Shown piece by piece: positions 1 to 9,100 of a stretch of 64,000 bases of DNA. The stretch's first letter is position 1. Each line of letters opens with the position of its first letter. Location: contig JAOAPV010000063.1 of NCBI GenBank assembly GCA_025463055.1, positions 1 to 64,000 on the forward strand, read 5' to 3'. The position numbers and the translations under genes are program-made. The notes below the pieces were generated by a model that was given only the letters and a program-made list of their open reading frames with translations, had not been told where the DNA came from and did not search any database. Source of the DNA: Candidatus Acidiferrum typicum (GTDB lineage: Bacteria; Acidobacteriota; Terriglobia; Acidiferrales; UBA7541).

Positions 1-1
1 G

Positions 2-166
2 CACGACGTGGTTATTTTTGAGGATTTTGGAAACGGCCAGACGAAACTCACCTTCATTGGAAATGAAACCATGGAGAACGCAAAAAACAGCGGGCAAGTA
101 GAGGGCTGGAATCAGATACTCGATAAAGTTGCCGCAGTTGTTGCGGGGCTAGCGCAGGCGAAATAA
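2..166 (+). CDS. AHSA1/SRPBCC family protein, C-terminal fragment
   Basis: Only the last 54 codons are in the window; the reading frame is open from the first base to TAA at 164-166. The translated end has the run ETMENAKNSGQVEGWNQ followed by a short amphipathic helix. This is the characteristic C-terminal helix region of the AHSA1-like branch of SRPBCC (START-like) domains, where a Gln/Gly-Trp motif packs on the hydrophobic ligand cavity. Function of such bacterial proteins is usually unknown (ligand binding, stress). The N-terminus lies outside the window, so start and full length cannot be given. No neighbour on its strand suggests a pathway. Confidence 0.7.
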   Translation, partial: HDVVIFEDFGNGQTKLTFIGNETMENAKNSGQVEGWNQILDKVAAVVAGLAQAK

Positions 167-487
167 GAAGTTGAAGTTTTGATGATCGTCCTGCGAGATG
201 CAGCTAAGGCTGGCGGCGGAGGCTTAGTTAGAACGGGCTTCTCGTCGCCTGGCCGAATAGTCGCATTTCCGGCTAAGTGACCCTTGGCTCAACTGTTGCC
301 TTCAGGCCAATGCGCTCAGCGACCAATGTTTACCGAACTCAACATTAGTCCTGTGAAACGCGCTAGTGTTGACCGCACCGATCAAATCAAATCCCGGATG
401 GGGGGCTTCATTCAAACGGCGCTCTGGGAAGTTCGCAGTGAACCCTTCGGTTCTTGACTATCTCAGGATGCCAGTAGCAAAAGAAAG

Positions 488-529
488 GCCCCGGCTCTGT
501 AGAACGTGAGTCGGGGCTATTCTTTTTTT
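488..529 (+). terminator. Rho-independent terminator
   Basis: A 10-bp stem (488-497 with 508-517, one G-T wobble) with a 10-base loop is followed by a T-rich tail ending in seven T (523-529). It is a strong intrinsic terminator for transcription entering from the left. The nearest plus-strand gene ends at 166; bases 167-487 between them hold no convincing gene. Confidence 0.75.
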
Positions 530-550
530 GGGTCCAACATTGGGTCCAAC
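529..550. repeat. Direct repeat of TGGGTCCAAC
   Basis: The 10-mer TGGGTCCAAC occurs at 529-538 and again at 541-550, separated by two bases. It sits between the terminator and the tRNA-Asn half-gene. Closely spaced short repeats like this are common at the arm or core sites of tyrosine-recombinase attachment sites; that role is inference here. Confidence 0.5.
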
Positions 551-612
551 TAGGCCCGTTTTCGGCAGCTTTTTCGGGGTTAAATGGTGCCGAATCAACG
601 GATCGTCTTAAA

Positions 613-650
613 GTTAACAGCCGAATGCTCTACCATTGAGCTACCGGGGA
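613..650 (-). pseudogene. tRNA-Asn (GTT), 5' half only
   Basis: On the minus strand, 650 down to 614 reads as a normal tRNA 5' half: acceptor strand TCCCCGG (650-644), D-arm GCTC/GAGC around a loop with GGT, anticodon-stem strand TTCGG (625-621) and loop CTGTTAA with anticodon GTT (618-616). The sequence after the loop does not supply CCGAA, a T-arm or the 3' acceptor strand CCGGGGA, and I do not see the missing half anywhere in 1-600. So this is a truncated gene, with the break at the anticodon stem. Tyrosine-recombinase elements that use the anticodon loop as crossover site leave such halves at one end of an insertion; that is my inference. Confidence 0.6.
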
Positions 651-764
651 ACGGTGCAGAAATCCATTCTAATACAGCAACGCTGCGGAACCAACATGGT
701 CAGATTTGGCTGAGATGCGTCGACGGGCGTCTATGGCAAAACGATGATAGTCAGGTGCGCCCAG

Positions 765-1376
765 CTAAAATCGATAATTCACTCCGGCGACCGCTTGAAA
801 ATTGTTTTGTCCTGACGAATACAGTTGCGAGTGCACGTAGTCGCCCTCGAACCTCAACCAAACGCGCTGGATCAATCTCTTCTCGATGCCTCCACCAAGC
901 TCAACTGCCAATCCATTGTTGCCGTACGCCGTCTGCGGAAACATGTGCACTCCGCCCAAAAGCGCGTGAACAAATGGTTGCAGTTTGCGATTGCCCCAGC
1001 TGAGCTTTACGCCCGCGCCATAGAAAATATATTTGGCGGTGGCGCTGCCGGAACTCTGAGATCCGAATGCCGACGTAAAGCTTCCTTCCGCCGCAAGATG
1101 ATCCCGAAAATAATAACTGACGGTTGTGTTCAGTCCGCTCGCCGTCGTGTTGAATGGCGCCGACCGAAATCCCACGAGAGCGTATCCAAGCCCCAGTTCC
1201 CACGTATCCTTCACCGCGTCATCGCGAATCGCTTGCGGAAGCGGCCCAGGTTGCGGCGCCGGAAAGCCTGCGCTGGGCGAAGAGGCGCTGCTCAACACTG
1301 CCGCGCTCATTTCTTGAGCCGCAATCCCACCCATCGGAACAAAAAACGGCAACACAACCGCGAACAGCCATCTCAT
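765..1376 (-). CDS. Outer-membrane beta-barrel protein (porin-like)
   Basis: A 203-residue protein starting with a signal peptide (MRWLFAVVLPFFVPMGGIAAQ), a Pro/Ala/Ser linker, then alternating hydrophobic/polar segments rich in Tyr, Phe and Gly, and a C-terminal Phe (AGVNYRF), the usual outer-membrane insertion signal. This is the pattern of small 8-stranded barrels of the OmpA/opacity type. The start at 1376 was preferred over an in-frame start nine codons upstream because AGGAGAGAG lies just before it and the signal peptide begins there. Substrate or role is not evident. It is divergent from the dehydrogenase gene at 1532. Confidence 0.65.
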   Translation of the reverse strand: MRWLFAVVLPFFVPMGGIAAQEMSAAVLSSASSPSAGFPAPQPGPLPQAIRDDAVKDTWELGLGYALVGFRSAPFNTTASGLNTTVSYYFRDHLAAEGSFTSAFGSQSSGSATAKYIFYGAGVKLSWGNRKLQPFVHALLGGVHMFPQTAYGNNGLAVELGGGIEKRLIQRVWLRFEGDYVHSQLYSSGQNNFQAVAGVNYRF

Positions 1377-1531
1377 GATTTCTCTCTCCTGGGCCGACCA
1401 CACTGCTCATCGGATGATCAACGTCGCGTTTTGCGTTGCCTACATTGGCGAATTCCTTTATCGTTAGGGTTTCTTTTGCCGCTAAAAAGGCGCTGTGTCT
1501 CGCCTGCTGCGAGTGGAAAACGGAGAAACCT

Positions 1532-2545
1532 GTGAAGAAGAAGATTCGCGCCATCCAGTATGGTGTCGGTCCGATTGGTGCATCCATCGCGCGTCTGATG
1601 CGTGAAAAGCAGGCCATTGAAATTTGCGGCGCCATCGATACCGATCCCGCGAAAGTCGGCCGCGATTTGGGTGAAGTCGTCGGCGCAAGCGACGCGCCGT
1701 GGGGCGTAAAGATTTCCGCGGATGCGGATGATGTTTTGGAACAAGCCGCCGACGTTGTGATTCACTCCACCTCCTCATCGCTTCCCAAAGTGATGGATCA
1801 ACTGCTTGCTTGCCTCAAAGCGGAATCTTGCGTCGTTTCGACTTGCGAGGAGCTTTCCTATCCTTACCGCACACATCCGGAGCTTGCCGCGAAACTAGAT
1901 GCTGAGGCGAAAGACTGGGGCGTCGCATTGGTGGGAACCGGAGTAAATCCCGGTTTTGTAATGGACAAACTAGTTGTGACGCTTGCTGCCGTCTCGCAGC
2001 GCATCGATCATGCCAAGGCGTTGCGCATCGTCGATGCGTCCAAGCGCCGCTTGCCGCTGCAAAGGAAAATCGGCGCGGGCATGAGCGTCGACGAATTTCG
2101 AGGGCAAGTCGCCGCCGGCACCATCAAGCACGTAGGACTACCGGAGTCCGTCGCCATGGTTGCGGACAGCTTGAATCTTCCCGTCGATCAGATCACCGAA
2201 ACAATCGAGCCTGTGGTCGCTACCGAGCGCGTGCAAACCGAATTTCTTACCGTCGAAGCAGGACAGGCCGCCGGTGTTCACCAAATCGCTCGCGGCTTGA
2301 GCGCGGGGAAAGAATTGGTTTATCTCGAATTGCAGATGTATGTCGGGGCGAAAGACCCCGCCGACACCATCGAATTGCAAGGGCATCCCAACATAAGCAT
2401 GGTAATTCCGGGCGGTTCTCACGGCGACATTGCCACTGCTTCCGTGGTTGTTAACTCCATTCCCGTAATTCTCGACGCGCCGGCAGGATTGCGCACCGCA
2501 CGCGATCTTCCGATCGGCTTCTTTTCGCCCAACGCAAAGCCGTAA
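1532..2545 (+). CDS. DapB-like NAD(P)H-dependent dehydrogenase (2,4-diaminopentanoate dehydrogenase family)
   Basis: The 337-residue product opens with a Rossmann fold (KKIRAIQYGVGPIGASIAR), then AIDTDPAKVGRDLGEV, which is typical of the DapB-type N-terminal domain that binds NAD(P)H. The C-terminal half (CEELSYPY, VGTGVNPGFVMD) matches the 2,4-diaminopentanoate dehydrogenase-like proteins rather than true 4-hydroxy-tetrahydrodipicolinate reductase. The reaction would be oxidation/reduction of an amino or imino acid; the exact substrate is not readable from sequence. GTG at 1532 is chosen as start because GGAG lies about 7 bases upstream and the Rossmann strand starts right after; the frame is open further upstream to 1436. 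Confidence 0.65.
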   Translation: MKKKIRAIQYGVGPIGASIARLMREKQAIEICGAIDTDPAKVGRDLGEVVGASDAPWGVKISADADDVLEQAADVVIHSTSSSLPKVMDQLLACLKAESCVVSTCEELSYPYRTHPELAAKLDAEAKDWGVALVGTGVNPGFVMDKLVVTLAAVSQRIDHAKALRIVDASKRRLPLQRKIGAGMSVDEFRGQVAAGTIKHVGLPESVAMVADSLNLPVDQITETIEPVVATERVQTEFLTVEAGQAAGVHQIARGLSAGKELVYLELQMYVGAKDPADTIELQGHPNISMVIPGGSHGDIATASVVVNSIPVILDAPAGLRTARDLPIGFFSPNAKP

Positions 2546-2562
2546 GCTGCCGCGGGATTACT

Positions 2563-3888
2563 TTACGACATTTGCGCAAGCAATTGCCGCGCGCGCATAG
2601 CGAAGAAGCTCGCTCCGCCGTACATCAAAGCCAGCAGCGCAAATCCGGCCACGATGCTGATGCGCTGCGCGATCCAGCCCAGCGAAAAGCTCATAAGGAG
2701 CTGCAGGACTGTGGTCAATACGGCCATCGCCGACTGCGTGCGTCCCATGAAATGACGCGGCACTATGCTCATTAGTGAGGATTGCGCGATAACTCCCGCG
2801 ACAGCGCGACAGAGCCCGAAAAGCGCCTGAATGGTCACAGCGCCAATGAGGAAAGACACGAACGGAACGGCCATGTGGCCAATCGCCAGACCCACAATCG
2901 CTGCAACATAGAGCGTGAGACGCAGTTTCTGCGAAAGCTGGCTGGCAATCAATCCTCCGGTGATCGCGCCCGTGGCCCAACCTGCTTCGAGAAAGCCAAG
3001 TCCTCGCGCGCCTGCGTGTAAGACGTCGTTTGCGAGCGCCACGAGCACAACGTTGGCGCTCACAACTCCAGCCATCAAAAGCGAATGCGTAACGCCCAGC
3101 GCGCGAACCACGGGCTGCTGGCGCAGGTAAGCAAAACCTTCTTTCAAGTCCGCATACATCGCCAGCGAAAGCCCTGCCTCCGCGACTTCCGGATTTTCTC
3201 CGGTTTCCAACGCCTCCGCGGTGGCTTCTGTCGCGTCCGAGTATTCGCGCGCATGAGGCTGACCTGCGCGCGGAGAAACGTAGCCGCGCCGCACCTGATA
3301 CAAGCAAAATGCCGAGACAAAATACGTTGCGCCATCTATGGCCAGAATTCCGGCAATGCCCGCGCTATCGTAAATGAATCCGACGAACGCGCCCGCGATC
3401 AGCATGCCGCTCTGCACGCCGATCAGCACGGCGGCGTTCGCGCCGGTGAACTGACTTGGCGGAATTACTTCCTGCACCAGCGCGTTAACGGTGGCCCAAT
3501 ACATTGCGGAGCCCGTGCCGGTGAGGAGCGTCATCGCGTACAGGTGCCAAAGCTGCAGATGTCCGTGCCATGCGATGAACGCTGTGGCGAGCACTGCCAC
3601 GCCCCGCGCGAGATCGAGCAGCACGCCTAGGTAGCGTCGGTCGAGCCTGTCAATCAGCACGCCGCCGAGGAAGGGAACCAGTAACCCCGGCAGCGTGACC
3701 ACGATGACTTGCAGGCTGACCTTTACGGTGGAGTGCGTGGACGAAATGATGTACCAGCTCACGCCCGTGAAGTTCATGCCGCTGCCGAAGAGCGACACAA
3801 ACATGGCGAGGAAGAAATAGCGGAAGCCGCGTTGGGCCCAGATGAGCGTCCAGTCGACTCGTGCGGTGGTGCGTGCAGGGCTTGCCAT
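2563..3888 (-). CDS. MFS transporter, EntS/MFS_3-like exporter
   Basis: A 441-residue protein with about twelve hydrophobic segments in two six-helix bundles. The N-terminal stretch (RYFFLAMFVSLFGSGM, ISSTHSTVKVSLQ, GVLIDRLDRR) is the motif-A-like region of the MFS_3 / enterobactin-exporter-like branch, proton-coupled exporters of siderophores, macrolides and other small molecules. A long cytoplasmic loop with acidic residues (EATAEALETGENPEVAEA, near residues 220-240) separates the halves, as in the family. It converges with the dehydrogenase gene (17 bases between stops). The substrate cannot be inferred. Confidence 0.8.
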   Translation of the reverse strand: MASPARTTARVDWTLIWAQRGFRYFFLAMFVSLFGSGMNFTGVSWYIISSTHSTVKVSLQVIVVTLPGLLVPFLGGVLIDRLDRRYLGVLLDLARGVAVLATAFIAWHGHLQLWHLYAMTLLTGTGSAMYWATVNALVQEVIPPSQFTGANAAVLIGVQSGMLIAGAFVGFIYDSAGIAGILAIDGATYFVSAFCLYQVRRGYVSPRAGQPHAREYSDATEATAEALETGENPEVAEAGLSLAMYADLKEGFAYLRQQPVVRALGVTHSLLMAGVVSANVVLVALANDVLHAGARGLGFLEAGWATGAITGGLIASQLSQKLRLTLYVAAIVGLAIGHMAVPFVSFLIGAVTIQALFGLCRAVAGVIAQSSLMSIVPRHFMGRTQSAMAVLTTVLQLLMSFSLGWIAQRISIVAGFALLALMYGGASFFAMRARQLLAQMS

Positions 3889-3970
3889 CGAACCTAGTAG
3901 CTTACTATCGTAGGCAGCGCCGGAAGGGCAGAGTTGCCGCGAAGTTTACATCTTAAGAGCGGGAGGTTAC

Positions 3971-4588
3971 GTGGGCAATGAAGCGAATTGTGTAGTGACC
4001 TTTGGCAAGCAGAAAGCCCGAGGGAAAGCCTTGCTGGAAAGTTCCGAGCTGATTTTTCGTAGCGAAGATGGCGCGATGCGGCTGAAATTCAGTTTTGCCG
4101 GCATCAAGTCCGCCACCGCTGCTGACGGACAGCTTCGCTTGGAAGCTCCGGAAGGAACAGCGGTATTTGAGCTGGGAGCGAATGCGGCGAAATGGTGCGA
4201 CAAGATTCTTCATCCGAAGACGCGGATTGACAAATTGGGAATCAAGCCGAATGCGACGGTTTCTTTGATCGGCAACTTCGACGCTGATTTTCTTGCTGAG
4301 TTGCACTCCGTAACAAAAAATGTGTCCAACGGAAAAACTGCGGCGGACACGGAATGGATTTTTTTCGCCGCTGATTCATCCAAAGACTCATCGCAGATAT
4401 CTAAATTTGCGAAGGCCTTGAAAGGCGCGGCCGCACTTTGGATTGTGTACCCGAAGGGTCAAAAGCAAATCACCGAGAACGACGTAATCGCCGCCGGCCG
4501 TAAATCCGGACTGAAAGACGTAAAAGTCGCGGGCTTCTCGCCAACACACACCGGCCTGAAGTTTGTTATACCTATCGAGAACCGTTGA
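3971..4588 (+). CDS. Conserved protein of unknown function (DUF3052-like C-terminus)
   Basis: A 205-residue soluble protein without signal peptide or membrane segment. The C-terminal half has the order FDADFLAEL, WIFFAAD, LWIVYPKGQ and VKVAGFSPTHTGLKFVIP, which resembles the DUF3052 family, small bacterial proteins of unknown role. The N-terminal half (about residues 1-100) is a separate beta-rich segment. Start is GTG at 3971 with GGGAGG at 3961-3966 as ribosome binding site. It lies 82 bases downstream of the divergent MFS gene and 121 before the ABC ATPase. No function is proposed. Confidence 0.6.
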   Translation: MGNEANCVVTFGKQKARGKALLESSELIFRSEDGAMRLKFSFAGIKSATAADGQLRLEAPEGTAVFELGANAAKWCDKILHPKTRIDKLGIKPNATVSLIGNFDADFLAELHSVTKNVSNGKTAADTEWIFFAADSSKDSSQISKFAKALKGAAALWIVYPKGQKQITENDVIAAGRKSGLKDVKVAGFSPTHTGLKFVIPIENR

Positions 4589-4696
4589 TCGCGGGCCCCG
4601 CCCTCCGTAAAAATTGGAACATCGCACTACATCACCCCATAGCATCGGAAACAGCGGCCCATTTTCGCTCGCCAAGATTCCGCAGGCGCTCTAATC

Positions 4697-4702
4697 TAAA
4701 AT
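4697..4702 (+). promoter_or_regulatory. -10-like hexamer TAAAAT close to start codon
   Basis: TAAAAT at 4697-4702 ends 7 bases before ATG at 4710 and there is no Shine-Dalgarno-like purine run between them. With a usual -10 to +1 distance, the transcript would begin at or next to the ATG. No clear -35 is seen. Confidence 0.35.
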
Positions 4703-4709
4703 CATTCAC

Positions 4710-5675
4710 ATGACCTTGCTGGATGTACGGAACCTGACTGTGGAGCTGCCCACTGCGGCCGGCTGGATTCGGCCGGTGAACGACATTTCGCTTCAGCTCG
4801 CTCCGGCGGAATCGCTCGGACTTGTCGGCGAATCGGGCAGCGGCAAAACCATGCTGGCGCTGGCGCTGATGGGACTGTTGCCTCCGGGTGCGCGCGTGTC
4901 GGGTACTGCCGTCCTCGAGCGTGGTGAGAGCAACGCTCGCAACCTGGCGCAAATGAATGAGAAAGAGTGGCGCTCCGTTCGCGGCCGCGAGATCGCCATG
5001 ATCTTCCAGGAGCCGATGACCTCGCTTAATCCGGTAATGCGCATCGGCGCGCAAATTGAGGAAGCTATCAGCACGCACGAGCCGGCTCTCTCGAAGAGTC
5101 AGCTCCGCAGTCGCATCCTTGACGCGCTTCGCCAGGCGTCCGTGCCCGAGCCTGAGACGCGAGCCGAGCAGTTTCCGCATCAACTCTCTGGCGGCTTGCG
5201 ACAGCGCGCCATGATCTCCATGGCAATTGCCGCACGCCCCAACTTGCTGATCGCCGATGAGCCGACCACGGCGTTGGACGTCACCGTACAGAAGCAAATC
5301 CTCGAGCTTCTGGACCGGTTGCGGCGAGAGCTCAAACTTGGCTTACTTTTTATCACGCATGACCTCGGCGTGGTGGCGCAGGTCGCGGATCGCATTGCGG
5401 TGATGTACGCCGGCCGGATTGTCGAACAAGGGCCGGTCGCCGAAGTACTGCGCGCGCCGCGGCATCCTTATACACAGGGATTGCTGGCGGCCTCCCCGTC
5501 GCTTGAGAAGCGAAAACTGAGGCCGATTCCCGGCACCGTGCCGCAGCTTACCGCGCTGCCGCCAGGATGCGCCTTTGAGCCTCGTTGCGGACTGCGCCGC
5601 GCGGAGTGTACTGCACGCGTCCCTGAACTCCGTAAAGCCACTGAGAGCCATGCTGCGCGTTGCGTGCTGGTCTGA
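4710..5675 (+). CDS. ABC transporter ATP-binding protein, OppD/DppD type
   Basis: The 321-residue product has Walker A GESGSGKTM (about residue 39), the Q-loop FQEPMTSLNP, signature LSGGLRQRAMI, Walker B LLIADEPTTALD and H-loop ITHDLG in order. The C-terminal extension RHPYTQGLLAASP followed by a cysteine-rich tail (GCAFEPRCGLRRAEC) is the oligopeptide/dipeptide-transporter C-terminal domain. It would be one of the two ATPases of a peptide or nickel importer. The cognate second ATPase is at 10322, separated by the oppositely oriented Oar gene; no permease or substrate-binding protein is in the window. Start ATG is preceded by a -10-like box rather than a ribosome site. Confidence 0.88.
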   Translation: MTLLDVRNLTVELPTAAGWIRPVNDISLQLAPAESLGLVGESGSGKTMLALALMGLLPPGARVSGTAVLERGESNARNLAQMNEKEWRSVRGREIAMIFQEPMTSLNPVMRIGAQIEEAISTHEPALSKSQLRSRILDALRQASVPEPETRAEQFPHQLSGGLRQRAMISMAIAARPNLLIADEPTTALDVTVQKQILELLDRLRRELKLGLLFITHDLGVVAQVADRIAVMYAGRIVEQGPVAEVLRAPRHPYTQGLLAASPSLEKRKLRPIPGTVPQLTALPPGCAFEPRCGLRRAECTARVPELRKATESHAARCVLV

Positions 5676-6102
5676 ACGCGAAGCCCTAGCGCCTCGCAAG
5701 GGTCCTGCACGCCGATGTGGGTAGGCGCTCGCTGGACCACTGGCACTCACATCTAGGTTCACTGCCCTCCTCCACGTGTAGGCCCCCCCTCCCCCTGTTT
5801 TTCATAAGTGTTGATTCTAAAGGAAGTTAAAGTCATTTGTTTTGATACACTTTTGCAAGTGTTGATTGCAAAGGGGTTGGAGGGGTCCCATGTAGTCTGC
5901 GCCGACTCGCGATTCCTCGCTTTTGCCTCCAAACCTCGCTTGTATCGGATCGCCTCCAAGCGGGCGAGCAGAATACCGTAGGGTAAGGCATGGGGTACGT
6001 CGGGACAACTGGTCGGAAGGACGGTTTGGGTGCAGGTGAACCAAAGCCCTGCGGCGTCGGCGAGGCCCCGGAACATCCGAAACCTCACCTTGCCACAGGT
6101 AG
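5676..6102. other. Intergenic region with repeat module, no gene seen
   Basis: These 427 bases between convergent genes contain the pyrimidine-rich repeat described at 5781-5876. A 109-codon minus-strand open frame (5759-6088) crosses the repeat, has no family resemblance and is not called. No intrinsic terminator with a T-run was recognised for either gene. Confidence 0.5.
5781..5876. repeat. Acidobacterial-type intergenic repeat, copy 1
   Basis: The module begins with a C-tract (GGC7TC5TGT5, 5781-5802) and continues with two related 18-19-mers: AAGTGTTGATTCTAAAGG at 5806-5823 and AAGTGTTGATTGCAAAGG at 5857-5874. Related sequence flanks the IS element (around 30725-30740 and 32810-32835) and occurs at 58902-58927 on the other strand. 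It has no coding look. Confidence 0.55.
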
Positions 6103-9100
6103 TTAGAACTGGTAGCGGAGCGCGAATTCCATTACCCGCGGCTTGGTTAAAGTGCCGGAATAGAGACCGATGGTGGTTGGGTTGGTGACGGCGCTATTGT
6201 TGGTGAGCGTTGCGGGGTCAAAGCGTACGGAGTTGGTGAGGTTATAAGCGTACGCGCTGAATCTCAGGGTTTGCTGTTCCGTGAAATGGAACGTCTTATT
6301 TACCCCCAAGTCGATGCCGAAGAAACCTTGGCCGCGGAAGTTGTTACGCGCGCCGGATTCACCGGGGAAGGGTAGCCGGAAGAAGCTGCCGGGGTCCGCC
6401 GATCCAAAGTTGAAGGCAAACGGATTGCCGTTTACGAATGTTAGCTTCTGCTTTGGCGCGACGCCGACTAACTCTGCTTTGCCTTCGAGCTGAAAATTGG
6501 TGTTGAAGGTCCCGCCCGCGTCGACGCTGAAAGGGAAGCCGCTGGTCCAGCGGTAGATGCCGCTGAGCTGCCAGCCCCCGAGAAGCGAGTCTTCAAAGCG
6601 GTTCCAACCGTTGCCGAACCGGCGTCCCCGGCCGACTGGAAGATCATAAACCCAATTGGCGTTGATCTGGTGGCGGGCGTCGAAGTCCGAGGGGCTGCGA
6701 AGTTGCGTCGGAGACCAGGTATTAATGATGGCACTCAGCCCGCCGTAGGTGGGCACTCGCTCGGCGTCAGAACCGACGTCAATGGATTTTGACAACACGT
6801 AATTGAAGTCGAACTGCAAACCATGTTTGGCAGGGCTGCGCAAAGTGAATTGTCCAGAGTTGTAGGCGCTGGCGCCGATACTAGACCACGCATACAGGGC
6901 TGAAAACTCCTTGTTGTAGAACGCGTAGGGTGTGTCTACCCCACTGATATTGGCGCAGGCGGGAAAGCAGAAGGAGTCGAAGATGTTTTGGAAGTTGGTA
7001 GCGCCGAGAGTTGCGGGGCCCCAGTTGCAGAAGAAGAGTTCGTACATGGATTGTGTCGCAGTGGGATTGGCAACTGCAGATTGGCCAGGAGCGCCGCCGC
7101 ATCCAAACTGACCCTGCGGGTCGTTGGTGACTCCCGCCGCGTGAGGAAACAGATTCTCCCAGTACGGAATCTGAGGAACTTGGCCGACAGGAGTCTTTGC
7201 GTTTGCAAGTTTCGCCAGAGCGGTCGCTGCCGCGAAATAATCGGTCCCCGACTTTGGATCTTTGAGGTCAAGCGGCATAGCCAAATCGCGCTGCTGCAGC
7301 AAGCGATGCGCGAAGCGTCCGACGTAGGCAGCCTCGAAAACCAAACCACCAGGAAGTTCGCGAGTGACGGACAGATCGACTAGCTCTGAATACGGAGTCT
7401 TCAGTGCGCTGTCAAAACCCCAAGTGATCTGCTGTAACGGATTGCCCAGGCTACTCACCGGCGGAGTAAACGGGAACGGAGCAGTCGGGGCTGGATTCAG
7501 CAGCAAACCATCATGACTCGAGGTCGGAATATTATGGGGTCCTGTAAAGCGCGCGCTGCCGTCAATGGTTTGGATAGATGCCGGATTGCCAACGACGGTC
7601 GCGAGGCCAAATGCACCGTTTTGATCGAACGTGTTGACTAGCGATTCTCCGTAGTGGTCATAAACGATGCCAAACCCCGCGCGAATGGATGATTTTCCCG
7701 GACCGCCAAAGATTGAGCGGAATAATCCGCCCGATGGATTGGGCGCATAAGCGATGGCCAGACGGGGGCCCAGGTTTTTGTAGTCCCAGGGCCAAAGCGG
7801 AGGTTTGCCATTTGCCTGGCCGCTGGGGGAGTAGCTGATGATGCGATCCACGCTCTGCCCCTGGAGTTGCGCGGCTGCACGTTCGCCGACGAACTGGCTC
7901 AAATTGAAGTTGGGGGAAACCTGATTGCCGTTAGTTTCATAGACGGGCTGCAGCAAGGAGTAGCGCAGTCCGGCCGTAATCGTCAGGTTCCGCGTGATGC
8001 GCCAGGAGTCTTGAGCGTACAGATCCGTCTCCCACGAGCGGAAATTTTTGGGGACCAACGCGCCTTGTGGAATAGGCACGTTTTTTGCCGTGCGGTTGTA
8101 TTGCCCAACGACTTCCGGAATTAATCCAAGGATGTTCACGGCCGCGATGTTGTAGGTGATGGAATTGTTGGGATCGACAGCAGGAAAGCCGAACGCTGCG
8201 GGATCGAGGCTACCCCCGCTGCCGGCCGCGCCCCCTGCGAGCCAGAAGGGATTGGTAGACGCGAAGGTTAAGTTGGCGGCATCGGTCGCACGCGTGTTGG
8301 TGATAAGGCGCACGTTTCCGCCGAACTGCAAAGTGTGTTTGCCATGCGTCCAGGTGACGTCGTCGACCCAGTTGTGCACAGGGATGTGAAATTTGGTGGT
8401 GAACGAGGTAGAAGGTGAAACGGAATTTACGCTGGGATGCAAATCATCGTAGAAACGGAAGGTGATTGGTGAGCCGTTCTCAATTCCGAGGTTGTCACGG
8501 CTTTGACGGGTAAGGCCGTAATGAAAACTGTTGACCACGGTAGTCGAGAGCACCGCGGTGTAGCCGATGGCGACGGCGCGGCTGGTATCGCGAATGATGT
8601 TGTTAGCCGGGTCACCGGGGAATTGCGGGGGCTGGGCGGTTTTGTCGGTTTGATAGTTCCCGCGCGCAAAAATGCGGTGAGTACCGGAACGGGTGAGGTT
8701 GTAATCGAGCCGCACAATAGTGGTATTCAAACGCTGCGGATTTGGCGCGGAGAAGGTGAAGCAAGAAATGTTGAATCCGTCGGCGTTGCCGCAGTTCTGA
8801 GAATTCGCGGTTGGGTATTGGCTGAAAACTTGAGCGATAGCGGCCTGGTTTACTCCGTTGGTCGCGGGGGTGCATGTTCCGGTGGTCAGGCAGCCCTGGT
8901 CCATCATTTTTATTTGGGCGGGGCCGACGCCATTGGTTCCGGGTGCAAAGGAATATGTTTTTCCGCTTAGACCGACTACGGGAGGGAGACCATTGTTTCC
9001 GCCGGGGCACTGCGTGGGATCGGCGCATGCGTAAAGAATCACGCCGTCCTGCAAATTGGGGCTAGGAATATTCCTGATGACCTGCTGATTTTCGGCGAGT

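Noticed and set aside
5759-6088. 109-codon minus-strand open frame
   Set aside because: It lies over the pyrimidine-rich repeat, has no ribosome site or family resemblance.
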